A DNA stretch of 64,000 nt from an uncultured Acidobacteriota bacterium (GTDB taxonomy: Bacteria; Acidobacteriota; Blastocatellia; Pyrinomonadales; Pyrinomonadaceae). Every line of letters begins with the position of its first letter. Position 1 is the first letter of the stretch. Location: assembly GCA_937859595.1 (NCBI GenBank), contig CALMAH010000023.1, positions 107,148-171,147 on the forward strand, written 5' to 3'. Both the position numbers and the translations under genes were made by a program. The notes under the pieces were generated by a model. It was not told the origin of the DNA. It ran no database searches and worked only from the letters and a program-made list of their open reading frames with translations. This document shows, in pieces, positions 37,448 through 45,038 of this stretch.

Positions 37448-37780
37448 TCAGTCAACCGGCCTTGGGCCCGCGTCCATTCCGGCAACGCTCGCCTGATTTA
37501 TCACCCGGACATGCAGGTCGTCATTGACACGCACCTGGCACGAAAGCCTGGTGTTCTCTCCAAGGTCGGTCTTTGTGGACAGGATCGCCCGTTCGGCCTC
37601 GCCGATATCGCCCGCGTCGCCGGCGAGCACCTCTACGCGGCAGGTAGTGCAGCGTGCGTTACCGCCGCAGCGGTGCAGGATATCGATACCGTGATCCTCG
37701 AGGCAAAGAACAAGTTTCTTGCCGCCATCGTCGTCAAAAGCGACGGTGCCGTTAGCGGTTTCTGCTGTTATATTTGGCAT
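37448..37780 (-). CDS. 2Fe-2S ferredoxin
   Basis: A 110-residue plant-type ferredoxin. The cluster ligands are Cys38, Cys44 and Cys47 in RCGGNARCTTCRVEV and Cys81 in RLSCQVRV, the C-X5-C-X2-C...C spacing of adrenodoxin-like and related proteins. The rest is a beta-grasp fold. It should act as a soluble electron carrier; the partner is unknown. GGGAGAAAC lies upstream of the ATG. It precedes sod on the same strand by 83 bases. Confidence 0.88.
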   Translation of the reverse strand: MPNITAETANGTVAFDDDGGKKLVLCLEDHGIDILHRCGGNARCTTCRVEVLAGDAGDIGEAERAILSTKTDLGENTRLSCQVRVNDDLHVRVINQASVAGMDAGPRPVD

Positions 37781-37813
37781 TTATTCGTTTCTCCCTTGTG
37801 TGTTGTTTGAACT

Positions 37814-38230
37814 TTAGTCGGCCGGCGGCTGATCTTTGCCGATCACGACCTTTTCGCGAAATTGATTTATTGCCACATAGACCACTTCGGCCTCGGTCAC
37901 CTTTACCTTATGCCCCTGGCTGCCAAAACGTTCGGCCTCAACGGTAACGTGGATAGTTATCGAGGTACGGCCAACCTTTAGCGTATCGGCATAAAAGCTG
38001 ACCAGGTCGCCCATGAATACAGGCTCATGAAAGATGACCTCCTTCATCGCGACGGTAACAAAACGGTCGTGCTTTGTATGCCGGCCTGCGCCGACGCTGC
38101 CGGCGACGTCGATATAGCTCAATATTATACCGCCAAAGACGGTGCCGTGGGCATTAGTGTCACGCGGCATCATGGTCAGCCGTATCGCGGCATCTCTGTT
38201 GGGTTTTGATCTTAGCTCTTCGTCTCCCAT
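37814..38230 (-). CDS. Acyl-CoA thioesterase (YciA-like hotdog)
   Basis: A 138-residue single-hotdog protein. The catalytic-type segment NAHGTVFGGIILSYIDVAGSVGAGRH contains the Asp expected of the YciA/BFIT class, followed by the long beta strands VTVAMKEVIFHEPVFMGDLVSFYADTL. The family hydrolyses acyl-CoAs with a broad chain-length range and works as a hexamer in the cytoplasm. It precedes the ferredoxin gene by 33 bases on the same strand and is probably cotranscribed. Confidence 0.85.
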   Translation of the reverse strand: MGDEELRSKPNRDAAIRLTMMPRDTNAHGTVFGGIILSYIDVAGSVGAGRHTKHDRFVTVAMKEVIFHEPVFMGDLVSFYADTLKVGRTSITIHVTVEAERFGSQGHKVKVTEAEVVYVAINQFREKVVIGKDQPPAD

Positions 38231-38313
38231 ACACTTAATAAAAGGAACCTAATCTATTTTTCAGCCCGCAAAAGACGAAACGTTCTGATCGAACGCCGGG
38301 CCTGTTCTCAAAC

Positions 38314-38961
38314 TCAATTCGCCTCCATCTGCCTCTTGGCCCATTCGCTTATTGCGTCGCGGAGTTCGTTAAGGTGGTCGTCAAAGAAATGTCCGCAGTC
38401 TTGAAACCAGACAAGTTCCGCATCTGCCGCCTTTGAGATCTCCTTGACCAGGCTCTGGACGGCGCTCAGCTCACCAAATTCGTCACGGTCTCCGTGTACA
38501 AATAGGATCGGCTTTCGCACATCGAGCAAAAACTGGTAGTCCGCGTATTTATCGACCGGGGTGCCGATGCTGATCATCCGCACGACACGCGGGTCGTCGA
38601 TCCCGACGGCCATCCCCGTCCGCGATCCGAAAGAGAAGCCCGCCAGCGTGATCTCTTCGCCCGGATATTCGCCCGCGACGAAATCGAGCACGGCGCGTAC
38701 GTCGTCCATGCCGCCGGGTACTTCGGAATGGACACCCGTCGATCCGCCCACCCCACGGAAGTTGAACCTAACCGTGGCCAGGCCCGCATCGGCCAGACCC
38801 GTAGCCGCACGAAAGACGACCTTGTTGTGCATCGTTCCGCCGCCGAGAGGGTGCGGGTGGCAGACGATCGCCGCCCCCCGCCGCTCCCCTTTGGGCTCTC
38901 GTAATATCGCCTCCAATTGCCCGTGCGGAGCCGGAATGAACAGATCGCCTTTGGGATACAT
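38314..38961 (-). CDS. Alpha/beta hydrolase
   Basis: A 215-residue hydrolase. The oxyanion segment IVCHPHPLGGGTMHNKVV, the nucleophile elbow GFSFGSRTG (Ser), the acid in VHGDRDEFG and the His in DCGHFFDDH form a full catalytic set. It matches the dienelactone-hydrolase-like group often annotated as CocE/NonD-type or YsgA-like; the substrate is not known. ATG at 38961 is chosen because the hydrolase fold begins at once; longer in-frame starts overlap the divergent upstream region. Confidence 0.85.
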   Translation of the reverse strand: MYPKGDLFIPAPHGQLEAILREPKGERRGAAIVCHPHPLGGGTMHNKVVFRAATGLADAGLATVRFNFRGVGGSTGVHSEVPGGMDDVRAVLDFVAGEYPGEEITLAGFSFGSRTGMAVGIDDPRVVRMISIGTPVDKYADYQFLLDVRKPILFVHGDRDEFGELSAVQSLVKEISKAADAELVWFQDCGHFFDDHLNELRDAISEWAKRQMEAN

Positions 38962-39139
38962 TGCTGAAAACTCGATTCTAGGTTCTAAGCGCTCATAGCG
39001 CAAACCGCATCGTCCGACGCCCCATCTGATGTGCCGGATCGACCGGACAGAACTCCGCACTAATAACAGGCTTGAATTAGAATTTACCCCCGATTTCGTG
39101 TTACTTTTTTCCTACATCAGGCCCTGCCTGCATCTAAGC

Positions 39140-41002
39140 ATGGAAGAAACCAGTCAAACACCCGAACACCCTGAAAACGGGGCGGATACCGCACCTGTAT
39201 ATGCCGAAACGGGCATCAAAAAGCTGACCTGGCGCGAATTCCTCGAAACCGAGGACGCTACCCGCACGGTGTATCTTGTTTTTGCCTTTATCGCCGTGGC
39301 GATGGTGATGACGTTCGTGCAGTTCAGAACTGATGCCATCTGCTGTGGAGACTGGGACGGCTATTATCACATCCGCTGGAGCCAGCTTTTATGGGAGGGA
39401 CTTTCGTCGGGCCGCGGGATACCTAGCTTCGAGTGGCTGCCGCTGACGGTGCTCAATCCCGAGGACTATAACGACCATCATTTCCTGTTCCATCTGCTGC
39501 AGATACCGTTTCTCTGGTTTCTTGAACCGGTGATGGCGGCAAAGGTCTCTGCGATCGTCTTTGCGACGCTGGCGATCTTTTCAGTTTATTGGCTGCTCCA
39601 CCGATACCGTGTGAAGTATCCGCTGATCTGGTTCGGAGCGATAATGACCTGTGCCAACATGTTCTTTTACCGGATGAACATGGCAAAGGCGCCGCCGCTT
39701 ACCATTATCCTGACCATCGCGGGCATCTATATGCTCTTTGAGCGGCGATACATCTGGCTGCTGCCGCTGATGTTCGTTTTTGTCTGGACATACAGCCTGT
39801 TCCCGCTGCTTTTCATCGCCGCGTTGATCTGGATGGCGATAGTCGGCTGGAACGAGAGAAAACCCGAATGGCAGCCGGTTGCATACACCTTTGCCGGAAT
39901 GGTGCTCGGCAACCTGATAAATCCATTTTTTCCAAACAACTTAACGCTCTTCTGGGAACACGCGGTAACGAAGATCCGCGTGGCCAGCGATTTTGCCGTC
40001 CAGGTCGGCAACGAATGGTATTCGTACACGGGTATGGAGATAATGACCCATTTTCCCGTGGCTCTGATCGCGATGCTCGTCGGGTATATCTTGTTCGTCC
40101 CACGGAACGGGAAGCTGCCGGAAAAGGCGACCTTCTTTCTCGTCTTTGTAACGATACTGCTCGCCGCCCAATTCCGCTCAAAGCGGTTCGCGGAATATTT
40201 CCCGCCGTTCGCGATCCTGTTTGCAGCGTTCAGCTGGCAGGCCTTTACTACCCGTTCTGCGGTCGAGCTGCCGGACGAATTTCGCCGAGACATTGAGCCC
40301 TTTCTCGACGCCGAAGCGGACCGCAGCGAAAGGCTGAAGGACGCCGTAAGACAGGCTGCGGTCTGGACGCTCGGCATCGTGCTCATCGTCTATTTCATGG
40401 TGAATATGCTCGGGCTTCAGCGTTTCGGCATAGACCACGGCGGGTTGATGGCGATAATCTCCGCGAACGAAGCGAACGAACGTTACCACGATGCGATGGA
40501 GTTTGCCACGGGAACAGACAGCGAGGGCCGCGAGAACGTCCCGGCTGGCGAACGGATATTCAACGCCAACTGGGACGATTTTCCGAAGCTCTTTTTCCTA
40601 AACCAGAAACACAGTTATGTTTACGGGCTGGACCCGAACTATCTCTATTCGCAGGACCCCGACCTTTATAAGCTCCTGCTCGAGATCACCTCGGGACGGG
40701 CCGACGAGGCGGGGCCGTTAATTCGTGAACGTTTCGGTGCGAATTACGTATTTGCAGATGCTAGAGAGAACGAGCGTATGATAGCAAAACTGCTGGATAG
40801 CGGCTGGGCCGAGATGATCTACGAAGACGACGAGGCCCGGATACTGAAAATACGCGAGACAAGGGGCGATCCACCGGCTGTTGATGACGCCGCACCCGAA
40901 ACAGAAGAGGAAAAACGGCAGTTGGACGAAGAGGAGCAAAAGGCCGACCCGAACGCCGAGAAGGACGAGTCTGACCTGCCCGACGAGGAGGAGGAAAAAT
41001 AG
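39140..41002 (+). CDS. GT-C fold membrane glycosyltransferase (STT3/PMT-like)
   Basis: A 620-residue inner-membrane protein with about ten membrane helices in residues 40-450. After the first helix (VYLVFAFIAVAMVMTFV) a periplasmic loop carries GDWDGYYHIRWSQ, the acidic DxD-type motif followed by a His that marks STT3/AglB-like GT-C enzymes using lipid-linked sugars. A soluble periplasmic domain follows (about 470-590), and a very acidic tail ends the protein (DDAAPETEEEKRQLDEEEQK and on). The family is inferred; the donor and acceptor are unknown. ATG at 39140 starts the family-like part. The next gene begins right after the stop codon. Confidence 0.65.
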   Translation: MEETSQTPEHPENGADTAPVYAETGIKKLTWREFLETEDATRTVYLVFAFIAVAMVMTFVQFRTDAICCGDWDGYYHIRWSQLLWEGLSSGRGIPSFEWLPLTVLNPEDYNDHHFLFHLLQIPFLWFLEPVMAAKVSAIVFATLAIFSVYWLLHRYRVKYPLIWFGAIMTCANMFFYRMNMAKAPPLTIILTIAGIYMLFERRYIWLLPLMFVFVWTYSLFPLLFIAALIWMAIVGWNERKPEWQPVAYTFAGMVLGNLINPFFPNNLTLFWEHAVTKIRVASDFAVQVGNEWYSYTGMEIMTHFPVALIAMLVGYILFVPRNGKLPEKATFFLVFVTILLAAQFRSKRFAEYFPPFAILFAAFSWQAFTTRSAVELPDEFRRDIEPFLDAEADRSERLKDAVRQAAVWTLGIVLIVYFMVNMLGLQRFGIDHGGLMAIISANEANERYHDAMEFATGTDSEGRENVPAGERIFNANWDDFPKLFFLNQKHSYVYGLDPNYLYSQDPDLYKLLLEITSGRADEAGPLIRERFGANYVFADARENERMIAKLLDSGWAEMIYEDDEARILKIRETRGDPPAVDDAAPETEEEKRQLDEEEQKADPNAEKDESDLPDEEEEK

Positions 41003-41461
41003 ATGAGCGAACCTGATCGTTGGCGGCTATGGCAATTGAGAACCGCTATACTGGTGCCTCTGATACTCGTTCTTTTGGCGGCGTCCGGGTGCGGGCCAAA
41101 TCCCCGGATAATGAATTCGGTGGAGGAGAAGAGCGGCGAGCCGCGTGCCGAACGCCCGAAGCTAAGCCCCTTTGAGGCCGATGTCGAATCGATGCGGACG
41201 GCGGATTTCACCTACGTTTTCGTGCTTCGAAGAAAGGACGGCGAGGAGATGACGGCCGAGGATCGCTCGTTCGTAAATGCGAACACGCCTGTAGAAACGA
41301 ACCGAAGAAAGGTCTCGGACGAGGGCAGGGCTATCATCCTCGGTTCTAATTTCGAGTTTGAGGAGAAGGTGCTCGCAGAGCTAAAAGCCCGGTTCGATCT
41401 CACGGACCTGTCAAAGCCGAACCCCAAGGCCGAAAAGGAAGAGCAGGGCGAGGAACAATGA
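41003..41461 (+). CDS. Lipoprotein of unknown function
   Basis: A 152-residue protein. A basic start and hydrophobic core LVPLILVLLAASGC give a lipobox with acylated Cys30. The mature part is charged and has a strand-rich region FTYVFVLRRKDGEEMTAED and a helix EEKVLAELKARFDLTDL, ending in an acidic tail. I do not recognise the family. ATG follows the stop of the GT-C gene directly, so the two are translationally linked. Confidence 0.7.
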   Translation: MSEPDRWRLWQLRTAILVPLILVLLAASGCGPNPRIMNSVEEKSGEPRAERPKLSPFEADVESMRTADFTYVFVLRRKDGEEMTAEDRSFVNANTPVETNRRKVSDEGRAIILGSNFEFEEKVLAELKARFDLTDLSKPNPKAEKEEQGEEQ

Positions 41462-41482
41462 CCCTTCGGCGGATGAAAGAAA

Positions 41483-42682
41483 ATGAGCGATAAGGAGAAA
41501 GATCTGGAAATGGCCGAGCCCCGGGAACCTCAGCCGCCAATACAGGTGGTGATAGTACCGGAGTCATTTTCGTTCCCAGTGATCTTTCGCTGGCTGCTTA
41601 TTACGCTGATGTTCCTGCTGGCTGCCGGGATCGTGGTCTCGGTGGTGATCTCGCTCGGATCTTTCCTTTTCTTTCTCGTGATCGCCGTTTTGCTGGCTTA
41701 TTTCATTGCCCCGCTGGTCAATCTGATCCGACGGCCATTTTCGAGACGCGGGATGGAAAGCCTGATGCCGCGGACGCTGGCGATCGGGCTTGCTTACATC
41801 ATCGTATTTTCGGCTCTTGGCGTGAGCATCTCATATTTGGCACCAAGGGTGGTGTCGCAGGGAAAAGAATTCGGCGCGAGCCTCCCGGCCTATGCGGCCA
41901 CCATTCGGCATAATCTTAACGACCTCAACCGCCGGTTTGACAGGCTTCGGGTTCCGGAGGAGATACAAACCCGGATAAACGACCAGATAATGATCGTAAG
42001 CCAGCGGATCACCGAAGGTTTCAGTAATTTCGTCTTCAATCTGGTCACCTATCTGCCGTGGCTGATCATCGTTCCGGTGTTGTCATTCTTTTTTCTAAAG
42101 GACGCGAACCTGATAAGGCTGGCGATATTGCGGATGTTCCCGGCGGGCCGTTGGCGTCTGCGGGCCGAAGGTGTTGTAACGGACATAAACAACACGCTCT
42201 TTGCCTATACCCGCGCACAGTTGATCTCCTGCCTATTTATAGGCACTATCTGCACGCTGGGATTTTACGTGATCGGGCTCAAATATGCTTTGCTGCTAGG
42301 CATTTTGGCGGGCGTTTTTGAGTTTGTGCCGTTTCTCGGCCCTCTTTCGATCGCGATAATTGTCACATCGACCGCGGCGTTCGGCGAAGACCCGTGGAGG
42401 GCCGTCTATGTGATACTGTTTCTAGGTATTCTCCGTATTTTCCATGATTACGTCTCATATCCGAAGATCGTCCGCGAAGGCATTCAAATGCATCCGCTGC
42501 TGATAATACTTTCGATACTCGCGGGTGAACAGGCCGCCGGCATTCCCGGTGTCTTTATTGCGATACCGCTGGTCGCTGTGCTGACGGTGATCTACCGCCA
42601 CATCTTGGACCATCAGGGCAAGTCAAGGCCGCTGGAACACCTGGCAGAGGTTGTCGAAGTTAAACCGGAGGAGCAGGCCTAA
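41483..42682 (+). CDS. AI-2E family transporter (PerM/YdiK-like)
   Basis: A 399-residue membrane protein with about eight helices: an N-terminal pair (WLLITLMFLLAAGIVVSVVISL and FLFFLVIAVLLAYFIAPLV), a cytoplasmic or periplasmic helical domain, and the conserved C-terminal core LLGILAGVFEFVPFLGPLSIAIIV ... GIQMHPLLIILSILAGEQAAGIPGVFIAIPLVA. The family (PF01594) includes AI-2 exporters and Na+/H+ antiporters; the substrate cannot be told. ATG at 41483 lies 21 bases after the lipoprotein gene. Confidence 0.9.
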   Translation: MSDKEKDLEMAEPREPQPPIQVVIVPESFSFPVIFRWLLITLMFLLAAGIVVSVVISLGSFLFFLVIAVLLAYFIAPLVNLIRRPFSRRGMESLMPRTLAIGLAYIIVFSALGVSISYLAPRVVSQGKEFGASLPAYAATIRHNLNDLNRRFDRLRVPEEIQTRINDQIMIVSQRITEGFSNFVFNLVTYLPWLIIVPVLSFFFLKDANLIRLAILRMFPAGRWRLRAEGVVTDINNTLFAYTRAQLISCLFIGTICTLGFYVIGLKYALLLGILAGVFEFVPFLGPLSIAIIVTSTAAFGEDPWRAVYVILFLGILRIFHDYVSYPKIVREGIQMHPLLIILSILAGEQAAGIPGVFIAIPLVAVLTVIYRHILDHQGKSRPLEHLAEVVEVKPEEQA

Positions 42683-42683
42683 A

Positions 42684-42812
42684 ATGTCGTTCGTTGCCTG
42701 GCTGGTCTTGTTTTTCTTTATTCTGTTAGGGCTTTCTCTGCTGGTTTACGTGCTGGTGGTGAAGGCGTTCTACTGGGGCGGGAACGACGGGCCGCCGACC
42801 AAGAAACGCTGA
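42684..42812 (+). CDS. 42-residue single-helix membrane protein
   Basis: A small frame starting ATG one base after the stop of the AI-2E gene, with GGAGGAGC 9-16 bases upstream. It codes a single membrane helix (about 5-29, FVAWLVLFFFILLGLSLLVYVLVV) followed by a short charged tail ending PTKKR. I know no family. The tight coupling and ribosome binding site argue that it is translated. It is probably a small partner or regulator of the transporter, but this is inference. Confidence 0.6.
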   Translation: MSFVAWLVLFFFILLGLSLLVYVLVVKAFYWGGNDGPPTKKR

Positions 42813-42815
42813 ACC

Positions 42816-44201
42816 TTAGGACGCCCCGTTCGCGATCGCAGTAGGATATTTACCGGTCCAGCAGGCGGTGCAAGCCACGCCCGGATCAAGGCCGATGGCT
42901 TCAAGCATCCCTTCGTGCGAGAGATAGCCAAGGCTGTCCGCCCCGATATAATTCCTCACATCCTCGACAGACATCCTCGCGGCAATAAGCTCATTCTTTC
43001 TTGGCGTATCGACACCGTAATAGCACGGGCTGATCGTAGGCGGGCACGAGATACGCATATGCACCTCGGCCGCACCGGCCTCGCGAACCATCTGCACGAT
43101 CTTTTTAGAAGTGGTCCCTCGAACTATGGAATCGTCAACCAGGACGATGCGACGGCCGCTGATAAGATCCTTTATGGGGTTGAGCTTCAAACGTACGCCA
43201 AAAGATCGGATCGACTGTGAAGGCTCGATAAAGGTCCGGCCGATATAGTGGTTTCGGATAATGGCCTGGCGAAAATTTATATCCGATTCGTTCGAATAAC
43301 CGATGGCCGCAGCCACCCCGGAATCGGGCACCGGCACTACGAGATCGGCCTCGGCAGGATGCTCTACAGCAAGGCGGCGGCCCATCATATGACGCGACTG
43401 ATTGACCGAACGCCCGAAGATCAGCGAATCCGGTCGCGAAAAGTAGACGTGTTCAAACGTGCAGACAGATACCGGTTTTTCGTCGAACGGGCGGAGCGAG
43501 CGAAGCCCGCTGCCATCTATGATAAGCATTTCGCCCGGTTCGACCTCGCGGACATATTCGGCGTCGATAAGGTCGAACGCACATGTCTCCGAGGCAACAC
43601 ACCAGGCATTGTCCAGCTTTCCGAGGACCAGCGGGCGAAAACCGCGAGGGTCGCGGACGGCGACGAGAGACTCGGGCGTAAGAAACAGCAGCGAAAATGC
43701 CCCTTCGGTTTCTTTTAACACCGCCTCGATAGCCTCGATCACAGACCCGGCACGTGTCCGGGCGATCCCGTGAAGTATGGTTTCCGTGTCAGAGGTAGAA
43801 GAAAAGATGGCACCGGCCTGCTCGAGTTCTCTGCGGCGTTCGCGTGCAAACGGCAGATTTCCGTTGTGGCATACGGCGATCTTTCCGTGCTGGCAAGTCA
43901 CGTAGAATGGCTGCACTTCCTTGATGGTGTTCGTCCCGGCGGTCGAATATCGCGTATGGCCGATCGCCGCCGGACCCTTAAGCCGCTGAAGCACCTCTTC
44001 ATTTAGCACATCAGCGACCAGCCCGACCGACCGGAACTGGAAGAGCTCCGTACCGTCAGACGAGACGATGCCACAGGCTTCCTGGCCCCGGTGCTGAAGG
44101 GCAAAAAGCCCCAGCTGGGCAATGGTCGAGGCCTCCGGATGGCCGAAGATGCCGAAAACGCCACATTCCTCGCGAAACTTATCGGAAAACGGATGTTCCA
44201 T
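42816..44201 (-). CDS. purF: Amidophosphoribosyltransferase PurF
   Basis: A 461-residue enzyme that makes 5-phosphoribosylamine from PRPP and glutamine, the first committed step of purine synthesis. Cys13 in EECGVFGIFG is the glutaminase nucleophile, exposed after removal of a 12-residue propeptide. The PRPP motif RRIVLVDDSIVRGTTSKK lies near 345. Cysteines in CTFEHVYFSR, SCPPTISPCYYG and ACTACWTGKYP match the Bacillus-type enzyme with a 4Fe-4S cluster. It is convergent with the GT-C operon, only three bases from the small membrane gene. Confidence 0.95.
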   Translation of the reverse strand: MEHPFSDKFREECGVFGIFGHPEASTIAQLGLFALQHRGQEACGIVSSDGTELFQFRSVGLVADVLNEEVLQRLKGPAAIGHTRYSTAGTNTIKEVQPFYVTCQHGKIAVCHNGNLPFARERRRELEQAGAIFSSTSDTETILHGIARTRAGSVIEAIEAVLKETEGAFSLLFLTPESLVAVRDPRGFRPLVLGKLDNAWCVASETCAFDLIDAEYVREVEPGEMLIIDGSGLRSLRPFDEKPVSVCTFEHVYFSRPDSLIFGRSVNQSRHMMGRRLAVEHPAEADLVVPVPDSGVAAAIGYSNESDINFRQAIIRNHYIGRTFIEPSQSIRSFGVRLKLNPIKDLISGRRIVLVDDSIVRGTTSKKIVQMVREAGAAEVHMRISCPPTISPCYYGVDTPRKNELIAARMSVEDVRNYIGADSLGYLSHEGMLEAIGLDPGVACTACWTGKYPTAIANGAS

Positions 44202-44277
44202 TCACATTCAGATTAACAAATCATTCGGACGTAAGCGATATGGGGTTCCTCGACAAAACTGCGGATCGCCGGGCCGC

Positions 44278-45036
44278 TCAGGCGGTAAGCGTCGTCATCG
44301 GATCGCCGCTGTCCGCGCTTCGCTGGCCAAAGAGTTTTGGCCGCGCGACATAGGCCCTGATCTCGCCGCTCAATACGGCGAACATCAGTGCGTTATCCGC
44401 ATTTAGCTTAACTGGCGTTTGCAGGCGGATCAGCGATTCGGCGGCAGACCGCGTCACCGAATAGGCGTGTGTCATGAAGTGTTTCCCGGCCCGGTCAAAA
44501 TGTTCGTTATACGGCCGGGCGTAGAGGTTGGCGATCATCGTGTGGTCGTACTTCAACAAACCAAGCGAATGGTAGATGTGGTAAAGCCCCTGCTTGATCG
44601 CACCGAACCTCGGCCGGTAGCCGCCGCCTTCCCACCCCCAATAGATCAGCTCGGCATCGGCCGGCATCATCCCGAGCATTTCCCTTATGGTGTTTTCGGG
44701 AATCTCGTTAACGACCACATCGTCCTCAAATATCAGGCAGCGTTCCGCATCAGTCGCAAGAAATGTCTCGTAGATCATCCGGTGCCCAAGCGAACAGCAG
44801 ATATGGCCGAGCGTCATAGGCTTGTTCCGCCGGTCGATCGAACGGGCTATGGCTTCGTCATAGGTCCCGTCCGCAACGAACGCCTCCATCGTTACGTCCG
44901 ATCTGTCCACGCCATATACGAGTTCGAAGTTACCCTCGCCAAGCTGTTCGCGGACGTTGGTGTGCCGGTCCGCGGCCGATCTGATGGTCAGGACATAGCG
45001 GCGGTCAAAAGCTGATAATAGTGCGGGTGAGAGCAT
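44278..45036 (-). CDS. Glycosyltransferase family 25-like protein
   Basis: A 252-residue soluble protein. FDRRYVLTIRSAADRHTNVREQLG at the N terminus, TLGHICCSLGHRMIYETFLATDAERCLIFEDDVVV with the metal-binding EDD motif, and the later MTHAYSVTRSAAESLI resemble GT25 enzymes that add sugars to lipopolysaccharide. The donor is unknown. ATG at 45036 begins two bases after the stop of the molybdoenzyme gene, so it is cotranscribed with it; the pairing has no obvious reason. Confidence 0.75.
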   Translation of the reverse strand: MLSPALLSAFDRRYVLTIRSAADRHTNVREQLGEGNFELVYGVDRSDVTMEAFVADGTYDEAIARSIDRRNKPMTLGHICCSLGHRMIYETFLATDAERCLIFEDDVVVNEIPENTIREMLGMMPADAELIYWGWEGGGYRPRFGAIKQGLYHIYHSLGLLKYDHTMIANLYARPYNEHFDRAGKHFMTHAYSVTRSAAESLIRLQTPVKLNADNALMFAVLSGEIRAYVARPKLFGQRSADSGDPMTTLTA

Positions 45037-45038
45037 GT

